Below, piece by piece: positions 32,300-43,629 of a stretch of 64,000 bases of DNA; the first letter of the stretch is position 1; each line of letters opens with the position of its first letter. Source of the DNA: Stenogyne calaminthoides. Lineage: Eukaryota; Streptophyta; Magnoliopsida; Lamiales; Lamiaceae. Location of the stretch: positions 13,566,418 to 13,630,417 of the forward strand of contig JBBCBC010000026.1 of NCBI GenBank assembly GCA_037126765.1. Direction: 5' to 3'. The notes under the pieces were generated by a model. It was not told where the DNA came from, searched no databases, and saw nothing but the letters and a program-made list of their open reading frames with translations. Both the position numbers and the translations under genes were made by a program.

Positions 32300-33760
32300 G
32301 AGAAAAAAAAAAAGACCTTGGTGATTGAAGATCACATAGCGCGATGAGTGGAAATGAAATGGCCCTGTGTTTGTATGGTATCTTGGCGGTGGATGCTCAA
32401 GACATATGATGAGGATTCAAGCAAATACTCGGTGACTATGTTGAACAAAAGAGGCCCTCATATCACATTTGGAGATAACTCCAAAGGACAAAGCCAGAAG
32501 GATATGAAACTTTGGAAATCGATTAGATTCATATCCATGGTGTTTCATATATGTATCTGGATTGAAGCATAATCTGCTTTCAATAAGCCAATTACGTGAT
32601 AAAGGGATTTAATGTTGAGTTCTCTAAGAACTTATGTTATGTGAAAGATGATATCTCCACGAAAAATATTACTAAGCGATACAAAAAATGTATCTTCTTT
32701 GATTGGAGTTAAACTCATAAAGATACATGTTTGCTTTAAAAGTTCCACGAGATACCCGATTGGTTATGGCATAAAAGAATGAATCACACAATTTCAAAAC
32801 CACTGAATAAACTTGCAAGATTAGCTCTTGTGAGAGGGTTGCCAAATGAAGTGTTCGATGAGGAACATGTTTGTGATCGCGTGCGAAAAAGGAAAACAAG
32901 TTAAAGCATCATTTAAAAGCAAAGTAGATGTTTTATCTTGAGAGAATACTTCAATTGTTGCATATGGATCTTTTTGGTCGATAACACCGATGAGCACTAA
33001 TGGCGGGGAAATGTACACTTTCGTAGTAGTTGATGACTACTCAAGATATACTTAGGTCATATTCTTACTCGATGAAAGAGACTCGAATAAAAAGTTGCTG
33101 AATTCTTGAAAAGGCTCGATATTGAAAAAAGAACACGAGTGTTGTCAAAAATCGGATCGACAAAAGGCGCTGAATTTATAAACCATATTATATCGATTAT
33201 TGTGCGACAAATGGAATTACTCATGAAACATCAAGCTGCAAGGACCCCTCAACAAAATGGTGTTCTTTGAGAAAGGAGCAGGGACTTTAAAAAAAAAGCT
33301 GCCAAGGACAATAATTCTTTGGTTTGAGATTCCTAAAAGATTTTGAAATTTGAAAATTTATCAATCTTTGCATGCTATTCTCAAAAGCGGATCCATCTTG
33401 ACCAAGAGTCAAGGCAAAACACCATCTCTGAGCTTTGGAATGAAAGGAAGCCTCTTGTTTCTTTTCTTTAGAAATGTGTTTGGTTGCAAGTGTTTCATAC
33501 ACAATAATGGTAAAAGATCGGTTGAAAACATTTGATAGCAAAAGGCGATGAAGGAATATTCTTAGGATATTACGAAGTTAGTAAAAACTTTTCGAGTTTA
33601 CAAGCTTGTAGGACTCTTATTGTGGAGGAAACACCTTCTCATTTATTTTTGATGAATCTACTTGTGTTCGGAAAGAAAAGCAGGAACATGATCTTGAAGA
33701 AAAATGACCAAGAGAATCACAGTTAAGCTGAAAAAGAATGACAAAATCATCCACTTGAAC
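32300..33760 (+). pseudogene. Protease and integrase of element A (broken)
   Basis: Protease remnant: GPHITFGDNSKGQ near 32450-32490. GAG-pre-integrase: VFDEEHVCDR-like with CEKGKQVKASFKSKVDV near 32850-32930. Integrase core: YTFVVVDDYSRYT at about 33014-33055 carries a catalytic Asp. PQQNGV lies near 33246-33265, before the region of the catalytic Glu, where the frame shifts. The post-core segment has DEGIFLGYYEVSK at 33544-33590 and RTLIVEETP at about 33610-33640. Integrase inserts element DNA into the nucleus. At least six frameshifts are seen. Confidence 0.8.
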
Positions 33761-34189
33761 ACGAAAAAAGAAGTCGGTCACCTTCTATGAATGGAGTGAC
33801 TCGGACTTCAGACAAAGAAGTTCGAGGATGGAACTCGGGGATGGTGAGACTTCGAATGCCAACACACACAAAAGGTGACCAATCTGAGCAGACACAAGTT
33901 AGGACTTCGGATATGTGATGCCAATGAAGATGTGGTCTGGGCGAGGCAATTTAAATCTATCAACCAAAAGGGGAACAAATGTCATTGACAATGTTGAATG
34001 GAATTTCCACGAGGAAGATGATTCCATTTCTCCTTTTACATTTGTTCCACAATTTAATGAACTACTGAACCTAGCATTTCAAATGTTGAGGATTATTATT
34101 GAAGGGGAACATCTAGAAGAAGTTGGTTAGATAGTCATCCAACAAGTCAGTTGTGGGTGATCTAGCCCGATGGTGTTAAGACAAGAAGG

Positions 34190-35100
34190 TTCCATGGTGA
34201 GAGTGCACTATTCTGGCACGCTTCCTATCGGAGAAAAAAGCCTACTAAGATTGAAGAAGCTCTACAAGATTCCTTTTGGATTCTTTGCTATGCAAGAAGA
34301 AATTTGAATCAATTTTCAAGAAATGAAGTATGGGAGCTAGTGGATAGACACTGAAAGGCCTGATGTTATTGGAACCAGTGGGTATTCAAGAATAAAAAGA
34401 GATGAGAACAACAACATTGTAAAAAACAAGGCAAGGCTAGTTGCTGGTTATTCCCAAGAAGAAGGCTTGGATTATGATGAAACCTTTACTTTTGTTGCAA
34501 GACTAGAAGCCATCAGATTGTTTCTTCCATATCTTTGCCCACATGAAGTTCACGATCTATCAAATGGATGTGAAAAAGTGCATTTACGAGCGGTGTTCTT
34601 AAAGAAGAGGTTTATGTGGAACAACCTCCTGGTTTTTAGACAAAATGACCAAGTTCTGAGGCTCGAAAAAGCCTTGTATGGTCTTAAGCAAGCACCAGAG
34701 CATGGTATGATACCCTTTCTCGGTTTCTTCTTGACCGTGGTTTTGTCGAAGGCTGTTGATAGAACTTTGTTCGGGATAGAAGATGGGAAGATATCTTACT
34801 AGTTCGGATATATGTAGATGACATCATTTTTGGATCTCCAAATCATCGGTTGTGTGAAAAAGTTTTCTACGATGAAAGGCAAATTTGAGATGTGTATTAT
34901 GAATTTCTTTCTAGGTCTTCAAGTGAAACAATCAAAGGAAGGAATCTTCATCAACCAAGCAAAAGTACACGGAGATCGATTGCTAAGTATGGTGTACAAA
35001 ATTGCAATCTTGATTTAGAATTCCCATGAATACTAACTACAAGATGGATCGAGATCACGAAAAAGCCAAATCGATAAGTCACCACTTGATTATAGAGGAT
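34190..35100 (+). pseudogene. Reverse transcriptase of element A (broken)
   Basis: Motifs in order: KARLVAGYSQEEGLDYDET near 34430-34485, LEKALYGLKQAPE near 34660-34700, YVDD at 34811-34822 (catalytic pair intact) and FFLGLQVKQSKEGIF near 34900-34950. The longest open piece, 34467-34802, covers the palm. The enzyme copies element RNA into DNA inside the particle. Frameshifts separate the pieces. Confidence 0.85.
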
Positions 35101-35756
35101 CATTGGATCATTGCTCTATCTCCTGACAAGTAGGCACGATATAACATTTCTTTGTTGGGATATGTGCAAGATACCAAGCTAATCCTAAAATTTAGTCACA
35201 TGGAGGTTTGCCCAAAAGATCTTTGAAGTATCTTAAGGGCCACGATGAATAGAGGATTGTGGTATCCGGTGATGATAACCTTGAGTTAGCGGTTATTGGA
35301 TCTTGATTATGGAGGTTGTAGAATTGACGGAAGTCCACTACGAGGAACATGTCAATTTCTTGGAAATAGTGATATCTTGGTTTTCAAAAAAACAAACCTC
35401 GGTAGACGATCTTCTTGAAGAATTTGAATACATGGCTGCGAGGAAGGCTGCTTTGCTTTACCTGATTCTTTAGCTCGGACAACAATTAAGATATTATAAA
35501 GTTGTAGCCAATGAAGTACCCATATTTTGTGATAATAATAGTGCTATTGCTATTTCACAAAATCCGATATTACACACCGGATGCAAGCATGTGGATATCA
35601 TACATCACTTCATCGAGATCATGTATAGAAAAAAGGACATCGGAATGGAGAAGATTCATCTTGATAGCGGAGAGCGATATCTTGACTAAACCATTGGCTG
35701 AATCAAGATTTCAGGAACTATCAGGTGAATTAGGGATGTTGGATCCAGGTGTATAG
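35101..35756 (+). pseudogene. RNase H of element A (broken)
   Basis: The connection and RNase H domain are read in several frames. The end reads DILTKPLAESRFQELSGELG at about 35674-35735, the C-terminal RNase H signature of copia elements, then GMLDPGV and stop TAG at 35754. The same ending occurs in element C at about 63822-63900. Confidence 0.8.
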
Positions 35757-36392
35757 AGTAAATTTGAAAAAATTGAAGGTTTTCGGATGCATGAAGTTTT
35801 CTCGAGAATTCTCTTGAAAACTTCGAGGATAAAATAAAATCTTGAATCGAGTCTTGAGAAACTTCGGGTGTCTTGAAGGTTAGTACTCGATTATCATCTT
35901 GAACCGTTCGATTACTCGTATCATCTTGACATTTTATCAAGGTCAATACTCGATAAAGGCGATAGAGGGAAATTAGTGCAAGTAATGACTTTCATACAGA
36001 CTCATTTATTGCTTAAAGTGAAACTTCGGTAATCATTAGCAATAAATAGCATAACACCTGAAGAGAATGTTTTGGGCCGGATCTTTGAAAAGCCGAAGAA
36101 GGTCAATAGTCATTAAATTCTCTGTTGCTTTTAATCACCAATGAGGTTAAATTGGCGGCTTACTTTTCGTGAGAGTCCTTTCGCATACCCGATTAATCGA
36201 TAATCAATCTCAACCATTGATTTTCACCAAACCGATACGACTTCCCACGAAATTGATCTATATGTTCTCTTGGAAGCCTTTCAAGCCATTTTTATAAACC
36301 CTCGTTCCCAAAATCACTCTGCAAAATAAAAACCCCTTTTTGCCCAGAAAATCTTCATCGCTCCAAACCCTAACCTTCAAAATTTCTTCAAA
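35757..36392 (+). other. Spacer between pol and the extra coding region of element A
   Basis: No frame is recognised. The start is shared with element C (63900-64000). Position and length fit the pol/env-like spacer of SIRE elements. Confidence 0.5.
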
Positions 36393-39300
36393 ATGACTCT
36401 ATCCATATTAAGCCAGTTAAAATTTGAAACCAATAAGCCATGGTATGAATACGTGGTTTCTCTAGAAAGTACATCGACACCAAACATGAAGAAGAAACCC
36501 ATTTTTATCCGATTAATGGCCAATCGCGAACCTCGTCATAAGCCGACCGGGAGGCGAGTATTCTTCCCGAGGTAATAGAGTTAAATCTCTAATATGGAAA
36601 TAGATGAGGATGATAATATTGAGTCAAGATTTACATTTTTACATTTAGAGCATACATCGAAGTATATAGATTTTGTTAGGGATTTCATACATAGTCCTCG
36701 AAATTTAAGCGATGTTCTTGAATTGTGCGATAGGGAGATGATCCCACTTTGTATATGTTAGGTCGGGGAGCAAGAGTATCTTGATAGGATTCTTGAGAAT
36801 CTGTTAAATTTGAGGCGACCTTACATAATAATGCATTTAAAGCCAAAATCTGAGTGTTGATGGACATAGTGAGTAAGTGTATTATGGTCGATCGGGGAGC
36901 TTGAAGCGATTAGTACTCCCAAACTCGATAGATGGTGGCGATTGAGGACTCACCCACCAAGGATTTCAAGCGGTGAAGAATCGATCAAGGTGGTGAGTGG
37001 CAAGCCAAGGTCATAAAAAAGGAGGATGGTGCAATTTCGATCAAAGGCAAGATACTCCATGCCACCAAAATAGCCTTTATTTTGGAGATGTGTCGAGATG
37101 AGGAGGATATCTTTGCCAACAACTACTCCTTTCCCTAAGTCCAAGGTGATGTTCAAGTCATTGCCACCAAAAAGACCATCAAAAGGAAGAAAAGAAAGAA
37201 GGTGGAATCACTTTTTGTTGCTATTCTTCTTGAAAAAGCCCAACAAGCCAGGGGGAGGGCTTTGATGGAGGCCAAGAAGGGGCAGGGTGAAAAATTGAAG
37301 AAGCAAAAGACCCTTGCTCCAAAGCGCAAAAGAATGGTGATTCTCACTGATGATGAGGAGGAGAGTGAGGCTGAGGAGATTCAACCTGAGAGCCAAAGCC
37401 CCTCGAAAAATCGCCTTTACATGTATTGGCTCAGGTTATCTCAATGACACAGGAGAAAACTGAGGAGCAAGTCTTCTCTGAGGTTCTTGAGACGTCATTA
37501 AGCTCTGACAAGTTCTCTCAAGAAATATTCCAAGGACCTCGGACCTCGAGAAAGTTGATTCCCTCGAGAAGTGCACTTTCGGACCGCTGAAAGATGCTCA
37601 GTTCTCTTGAGGAAGTGCCTACTCAGTCCTCAGAGCAAACTCAAATTCCCATTGGAAGTTCAAATTCCCTGTTGAGGAAGTTCAAATTCCTGCTGAGGAA
37701 GTGCGGCTCGGACCTCGAGAACGGTTCAGTTGGTGAGGAGCTGCCCAACCCTCGGATATTCTTGAGCCTCGAGGAGCCGATGAACTTTGATGAGCTCTGG
37801 TGATCTTTTACTTGATCCTTCTTGACTTTTCCTCTTGAACACGAGAGCCCGATGCTCAAGAAAGGTGGTGAAAGAGAAAATGGCAAATAGCAAGGGGGAG
37901 CGGTTCATTCTTGACCGCTACTCTGAGCTTAGCTCATTCCCGACCTCCAAGACATCTTCTTGATTGAGGTCAACGGTCTTTATCCTCAACCCAGACTCTT
38001 CGAAATGCTCAACATAAAGCTTCATTCAGGTGAAGATTTGGTGGAGCGAGGAAATGACTTCTGCTCCTTTGAATTCTCGAGATTCAGGAAAACCAAGCTT
38101 CGGGATGAAAATGTCGATTTTGATGAAATTTGGTGAAGAAGAAAGTTGCTGAGAGGAAGGATGCTGAAGTTGGTGCCCCGAGCTCCAAAGACAAATCTCA
38201 GGATGGGGACCAACAAGGGGATGATGAGGGTCAATCTCAGTAGGAGAAAGACCAAACTGATGCTGAAGAGCCTGCTATCGAACATCCTCAGGCTGAAGTT
38301 AGCCTTCCAGGTAACTTTTATGCTATTAACAATTATGCGGGATTCTTGAAGTACCTATCTTTAAATCTGTAATGTCTGATATGCAGACTGAGGCTCAGGT
38401 GGACACCCAAGCTCAGGGTGATGCTGAAGCTCAGGTTCAGACTGAGACTCAGGCTGAACAGCCAGCTCAGGAGAAACAACAGATATCATATGCTCCTGAG
38501 ATTGATCTCACCCCAGTGATGGAGAAGTTGGAGAAGGTTGAGCCAATCCTGAACAAAGTTGCTTTCGGAGATGGAGGGAGGTATTGGCCACCAAATTCGA
38601 AAGATGGAAAGCAGGTTCTTCTTGGACTGTTGCAACTTGAGAATACTCTTTCGTAAAGGCCCCTCCATGGAAGGAAAGTTAGAAAGAAAGATGGAGGTCA
38701 AAGTTGAGCTAAATCTGGAAAAGGGAAGCATCAGGAACAGACAAAAATTCTTGAAACGAAATTGGTAGAGAAGAATGAGATCTTTGGTGAAGAATCTTTG
38801 TTGAGAAATGAGCTCAATGCTCATGGCCAAGATAATGATTTATGTTCAAGGAAGCTCTCTCTGCCAATTTGCTCATATATCTGAAGAATTCTCGATGGCG
38901 AAGAGCCACCTAAGAAAAGGTCGAAGAGGAGCAAGATCGGTTAAGCGAGGAGGTGCGTAGTGTCGATAAAAAGCGATATCATATGGACACAACACTCTCC
39001 AAGCTTACGCGAAGTATGGTTCAAGAAGGGGAAAGACCAGGAGCTAATCTCGGAGAATTATTGGAACATACTTTGAAAGGCAAGACTTATCAAAGGAAGG
39101 TGAAAAAAAAATCATTCTTTGAAGCCATGAAGGAAATCGAGGCCACCTTTGAGAAGCTAAAGTTTAAAAAGGTAAGAAAGCCGGTACACTTGAGGTTTTG
39201 AAGAAACAATGCAAGAAGTTCTTCAAGAGAACCGAGTGGTAGAAGAGTTAGGACAAGCGTGTTGAGATGAATTGCCCATCATCAAAAGAAAGGTGGCGTT

Positions 39301-40089
39301 TGAAGAACTGAGGGCAAAAAAGAGCTAAGGCTTCTAAGCCAATCGGAGGAAGTTAAACACGGATATTGAAGAATCTGAGGAAGTGCCACAAAATAAGGTC
39401 TTCAATACCAGAAGTGCTCTGAAATCACTCCAAATTGAGCAAGCTAAGAAAATCTGTTTATACATTTTGTCTTTTCGATGTCGAGAAAGAAAGATGGAAG
39501 AAGAAGCGAAGAGAAGGAAATGTTTCAAGAAATTTGCAAGCAAGATGAGGGATTGCAAAAGCGAAAAGAAATGGTCGCATGTTGACAAATGGATGCCAAT
39601 CGACTCAACGATGCATGGGGAAGAAATCAAAGAACTTTTTGGTTCTACTATGATGTCTTAAGAGAATGGAGAGGGGAGAGCTCGAGATCCCAATGAGGCT
39701 TTCATAGACTATTTCGACCTTTTATCAAAATATCTTCAAAATTTGGATCAATCTTGCGGATGAAGGAAAGGTTCGGATAACATTTACGGTCCATACTCGT
39801 ACCCTCCTCTCTAAATTTGGAGAATGTCTTGGTGAATGAAAAAGCCATTTCTCAAGAAATTGCTTTCGATCGCCATTCAGTTGGGCTGACGAGGGAACAA
39901 TCGATATCATTAAAGAGAGAGATCTTATTTGAAAATATTATGGAATGTTCAACCTTGAAGTCCCTGCTGATGAGGTGGAAGATCAGAACTGAAGAGCCCG
40001 AGCAGAAGAGCAAAAGAAGACCGAAGATGAAGACTCAAAAGATTCATGTAATCCTTTATCTTTTTGTCTTTTTGATTTTTTTCAGATAA
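36393..40089 (+). pseudogene. Env-like extra coding region of SIRE element A (broken)
   Basis: About 3.7 kb of fragmented + frames follow RNase H. They begin MTLSILSQLKFETNKPW at 36393. A lysine-rich to acidic segment with KRKRMVILTDDEEESEAEE lies at 37202-37447. A Gln/Ala/Glu/Thr repeat segment starting MSDMQTEAQVDTQAQ lies at 38372-38656. Charged, coiled-coil-like pieces at 38953-39201, 39383-39661 and 39817-40089 close it. SIRE-lineage elements carry an extra frame of this kind after pol, often called env-like; its function is unproven. I see no clear signal peptide or fusion-type segment here. Confidence 0.55.
38372..38475 (+). repeat. Short GCTCAG-type coding repeat in the env-like region
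   Basis: CAGGCTCAG/CAGACTGAG-like hexamers repeat and encode Q/A/E/T-rich residues. CAG and CTG are intact here, unlike in much of element A. Confidence 0.55.
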
Positions 40090-40220
40090 GATTCATTGTA
40101 ATTTGTAACTGTCTACCATTCATCAATGAAACCTTATCATTTATGCTCAAAAGATAATATCTCATTATCTTAATTTACATGTCTTTACTTTTGATATGCC
40201 TGAATGTTGTCTCTGAGAAA

Positions 40221-40352
40221 ATTGTTGGGAGACTTATTGTTTGGTGATGAAATTGTTGGGAGACTTATTGTTTGGTGATGAAATTGTTGGGAAATTCATT
40301 ACTGAAGAAATTGTTGGGAAATTCATTACTGAAGAAATTTTTGGGAGATAAA
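40221..40352 (+). repeat. Tandem repeats echoing the LTR start, before the polypurine tract
   Basis: A 31-bp unit ATTGTTGGGAGACTTATTGT plus 11 bases occurs at 40221-40251 and 40252-40282. A 27-bp unit ATTGTTGGGAAATTCATTAC plus seven bases occurs at 40283-40309 and 40310-40336. A fifth partial unit ATTTTTGGGAGAT follows. All start like the LTR boundary ATTGTTGGGAGAT at 40442. Confidence 0.9.
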
Positions 40353-40428
40353 TCAATGTTGTAATAGTTAAAACTGAAACCTGAGTATAGGTTAAGTGTT
40401 TTGTAACAAGATAGGTTTTGGCATCATC

Positions 40429-40442
40429 AAAAAGGGGGAAAT
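40429..40442 (+). other. Polypurine tract of element A
   Basis: AAAAAGGGGGAAAT lies directly before the 3' LTR and primes plus-strand DNA synthesis. Confidence 0.85.
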
Positions 40443-40599
40443 TGTTGGGAGATGAATTTAATAAAAGAAGATTTTGATTAGATCCCAAAACCCCTGAGTA
40501 TGACATGTTCAGGATAATCTTGATAGATGAGTCAGGATTCAGTTTTAGAGTCTTCAGGATGTTATCTGCACAATGTATAGTCGGCGGATATAGATCGAG

Positions 40600-41060
40600 T
40601 TAAATTACGAAGATTACGAAGACTCGATAAGTTCGAAGAAAAAGAAACCGAAGTTTCGATATGAAAGATGAAACCCCGAAATCAAGACTCGGTGAGAAAT
40701 AGAAGCGAAGACTTCGGAGAAATCGAGATATCAAGACTTCGGTATGAGGCCGAGAATCAAGACTTCGGTGAAAGCGAGAAATCGAATCAAGACTTCGGTA
40801 TGAGGCCGAGAATCAAGACTTCGGTATGAAATCGAGAACAAGACTCGATATATCGGTCGGTATATCTGTGAAGACTGAAGACAAGACACCAAGACTTCAG
40901 ACCAAGACTCGAAGACTCAAGACACCGAAGACTTAGAAGACTGGAAGACTCGGGGAAGACTCAAGACACCAAGACCTCGGGAGACCAAGACTCGGAAGAC
41001 TCAAGATAAGATCTGAGATCAAGATCAAGGATACCGGAAGACACCGCAGTAATTATCAAG
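40600..41060 (+). repeat. Purine-rich GAAGACTC repeats in the 3' LTR
   Basis: Same position and type as 27810-28260: GAAGACTTCGGTATGAGGCC-like and AAGACACCAAGACT-like units. Confidence 0.75.
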
Positions 41061-41546
41061 ACTCGAAATGTCTTGAATGCTTTCGATAAAACTGCCAATG
41101 TTCCGAGGCATCAAAAATTTCTATCTGAAGGACACAATCCTGAGAAAAACGCGATTGCTTAGAAAAATAGATATTGCCCAAGACATTCCCATGCAGACAA
41201 AAGGAACTAAGACAAAGTGTTGTTAAGGTTATATCACTCAGAGATAGTAACCAAAAAGAGCCGTTGAGCTTGTCTACATTTAACTTTGAGACAAAAAGTC
41301 AAAAAAAAAAAAGAAAACGACTGTTGTTCTTTCTTGACGCGACAACGACAGTCAACTGAAACATGTCGATGAGTACTATGTTCCAGGCGCAAAAAGTGAT
41401 GACCAGCTACATGAAAACAGTTTACCTAAAACGTGCTAGGGAGTCTCAAACCCTAAATATAGCCGTTCATCACACACCATAAGAGGAAACTCACGAAGCT
41501 ATCTCTTCCAACAGACAATTTTTCAAGAGTGACCTTGGTGTTTGCC

Positions 41547-41554
41547 TATAAATA
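41547..41554 (+). promoter_or_regulatory. TATA box of the 3' LTR of element A
   Basis: TATAAATA in GCCTATAAATACTTGTGACC. Transcription from here would read outward toward the GRF gene about 2.1 kb downstream. Confidence 0.6.
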
Positions 41555-41855
41555 CTTGTGACCATCTACATTGAAGGTTACGGGAAATTTGTAAGCAACT
41601 CAAGAGCTCAAACTTATTATTGCAAGTTGAAGCACTCGAAAACCCAAGATTTCCCAAGTACTTTATATCGAAGAGAGCTCATTCCACTAAGCCTAGCTTG
41701 ATAAGATATATCCAAAGCTTAGTCGAGATATCCTAGCCTTTGCATTGTTCTTAATTGTAAAGGATATCTCATCCTAGTTGGAAACCAACCAAGAAACCCC
41801 AAACCCTTTGTAAGGTAGTTTGAGTGTGATTGTTGGTGAGTTGGAGTTGTAAAGA

Positions 41856-42022
41856 GTTAGTAAACTACATTGAGGTAGTCAGAAAGCTCTAGAGAAGAAG
41901 TGAGTAAACTATCTTGGATAGTCAGAAAGCTTGTGTGTGTTTTGAGTTAGTAAACTACAGAGGTAGTCAGAAAGCTCAAAATAGAAAGGTTAGTAAACTA
42001 CAGAGGTAGTCAGAAAACCTTA
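41856..42022 (+). repeat. 45-bp tandem repeats in the 3' LTR of element A
   Basis: Four units of GTTAGTAAACTAC...GAGGTAGTCAGAAA, clearer than in the 5' LTR because CAG is intact. Confidence 0.8.
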
Positions 42023-42613
42023 GGAAGTGATTAGTGAATTTCTCTGAAGAATCAGAGAGAGTGGACGTAGGAGCTTGAGTCTCTGAACCACTATAACTTG
42101 CTGTGTTATTTGCTTTCTGTATTTCTTTGATTATCTGTTGCATATCTTTAAACTGAAAGCATATTTTCACTGATACTCAGTTGGAATCAATCCACTGAAG
42201 TTGCATATAACTGAATCACAGCCTAATCACTATTCCATTAAAAGGAATATTTTTAGCAAAAGCATTAAAACGAGTATAAACTCAGGGCCAACCATTTCGC
42301 ACATCTGAGTAGCTAGAACAGATAGTTTCCAAACTGAACTTACTCTTCTGAGGGTTCAGTAAGTTATTTATCTGATCCAAGCAGCTCAGGATCTCTGAAA
42401 ACTCAGGATCTGTTGGGATTATCTGAGGTATCTGAAAGCAGCTCAGGATCACTGTCTCATATAGACTTTGACTCAGAGCGATCTGTGCTTCTCAGGACCA
42501 AATCATCAGGACAACCTGACCCAAGCTGACCTCAGTAAAGAAATGTTTTAAAAACACTTAACACGTGTATTCCCCCCATAAAGGTGTAAGACTCGTTTGC
42601 ACCGGGACCAACA

Positions 42614-42618
42614 ACCAT
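42614..42618. repeat. Target site duplication ACCAT, right
   Basis: Repeats 27642-27646 immediately after the 3' LTR. Confidence 0.9.
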
Positions 42619-42700
42619 AATGCGTAAGACTTACAGGAAAGATGTGTTATCTCATGTTTCAGCTGGAAACTACCGCGCTAAGATGGTGGAAATGTTTATG
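42619..42700 (+). pseudogene. 3' end of the Ulp1-like gene, beyond element A
   Basis: Joined across the insertion, the frame continues with MRKTYRKDVLSHVSAGNYRA and KMVEMFM to a TAG at 42700. The basic, helical end is like the tail that follows the catalytic cysteine region of plant Ulp1-family proteins. The join is supported by the ACCAT duplication. Confidence 0.4.
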
Positions 42701-43480
42701 TAGCCCCCTTATAGGGTTGTTCTCTGACATTTGGTTGGTAAGATTTGGAATCGAAACCCCTATTTTGCTATAACTTGTAGACATGTGTTGGTATTAAGAC
42801 TGTGAAGTTTTTGTTGTGCTGGATATGTTCATGATCATTTTGATTATGTTGGTCTGTAAAACTTATGGATTGCTTGATTTTGTTGTGGCGGATTTTGTTG
42901 ATCATTGTGATGGTAGTAAGTTTGATGTGAAGTTTATTATGGGATCAGATTATTATCTATTTATTTGATTTTGGGTACCTGTTGGTAATGTTTTTTATTT
43001 ATAAAACACTTTTGGTGCAAATTTTCTTTTTAATATGTCAATTTTTTGGTGTAATTATTATATATTTGATATTTATGATGCAACTATAATTATATATGTG
43101 TTATTCAAAGATTTACAATAACAAAATAACTCATAATTTAAAAAAAAAATATCAGAAGTATTCAGCCTAAATGAAATGGAAACCAAAATTAGTTGTCTAC
43201 TCATGGGCTAAAAATTGAGAATTTGTATAAATCAGATATCAGTGGCTCATTTTGGTTCATTAAAAAATATGGCAGTTATACATACAATAAAAATTTAATA
43301 ATAAACAAAAATTGGTTTGAGGGTCCCTAGACGTGTGCAAAAAAAATAATACTTGTAGTGCAAACTTGGAATATTTTTGGCCATTTATTGTAAATATTAC
43401 CGTTAGACATGTGACCGTTTTTTTGGTCAGATATAGCCATTGGAATTAGTACCGTTTATTTTGCTTCAGATTCCCTTTTT
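42701..43480. other. Non-coding AT-rich spacer before the GRF gene
   Basis: No frames or repeats are recognised. It probably holds the 3' UTR of the Ulp1-like gene and upstream sequence of the GRF gene. Confidence 0.45.
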
Positions 43481-43485
43481 TTGGC

Positions 43486-43497
43486 CTATATATATGT
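43486..43497 (+). promoter_or_regulatory. TATA box upstream of the GRF gene
   Basis: CCTATATATATG lies about 140 bases before the ATG at 43630, a normal distance for a plant core promoter with a short 5' leader. Confidence 0.45.
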
Positions 43498-43629
43498 GTC
43501 ACAAAAGATTTTAACATACTCCCACTTTATTAACCTTCATCATATATACACATATGCAACCAAAAAAGTAGTAATTTTTACACTCCTTACCACCCCCACC
43601 TCAAAAAACAAAATAAAGGCCTACAAAAA

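Larger units (their letters stand above)
27647..42613 (+). mobile_element. Full-length SIRE/Maximus-type Ty1-copia element A, 15.0 kb
   Basis: Two LTRs of about 2.16 kb with TGTTGG...CCAACA ends flank gag, protease, integrase, RT, RNase H and a long extra coding region with coiled-coil-like segments. A strong polypurine tract comes last. Integrase before RT defines Ty1-copia; the large size and the env-like region after pol fit the SIRE (Maximus) lineage. The 5-bp duplication ACCAT on both sides shows a single intact insertion event into the Ulp1-like gene. Its coding region is broken by many frameshifts, part of which may be artefacts at CTG/CAG sites. The second family member starts at 59051. 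Confidence 0.9.
40443..42613 (+). repeat. 3' LTR of element A
   Basis: 2171 bp from TGTTGGGAG to CACCGGGACCAACA. It pairs with 27647-29805 and keeps the end that the 5' LTR has lost. Its second half keeps most CTG/CAG sites, its first half fewer. Confidence 0.92.

Noticed and set aside
38486..38830. Minus-strand frame inside the env-like region
   Set aside because: The plus strand carries the repeat-coding and coiled-coil-like frames of the element; the minus frame is a shadow.
27647..42613. CG-for-CTG/CAG changes as RIP-like or deamination mutation
   Set aside because: Deamination destroys CG and gives TG/CA; here the direction is the reverse and often involves loss of one base.
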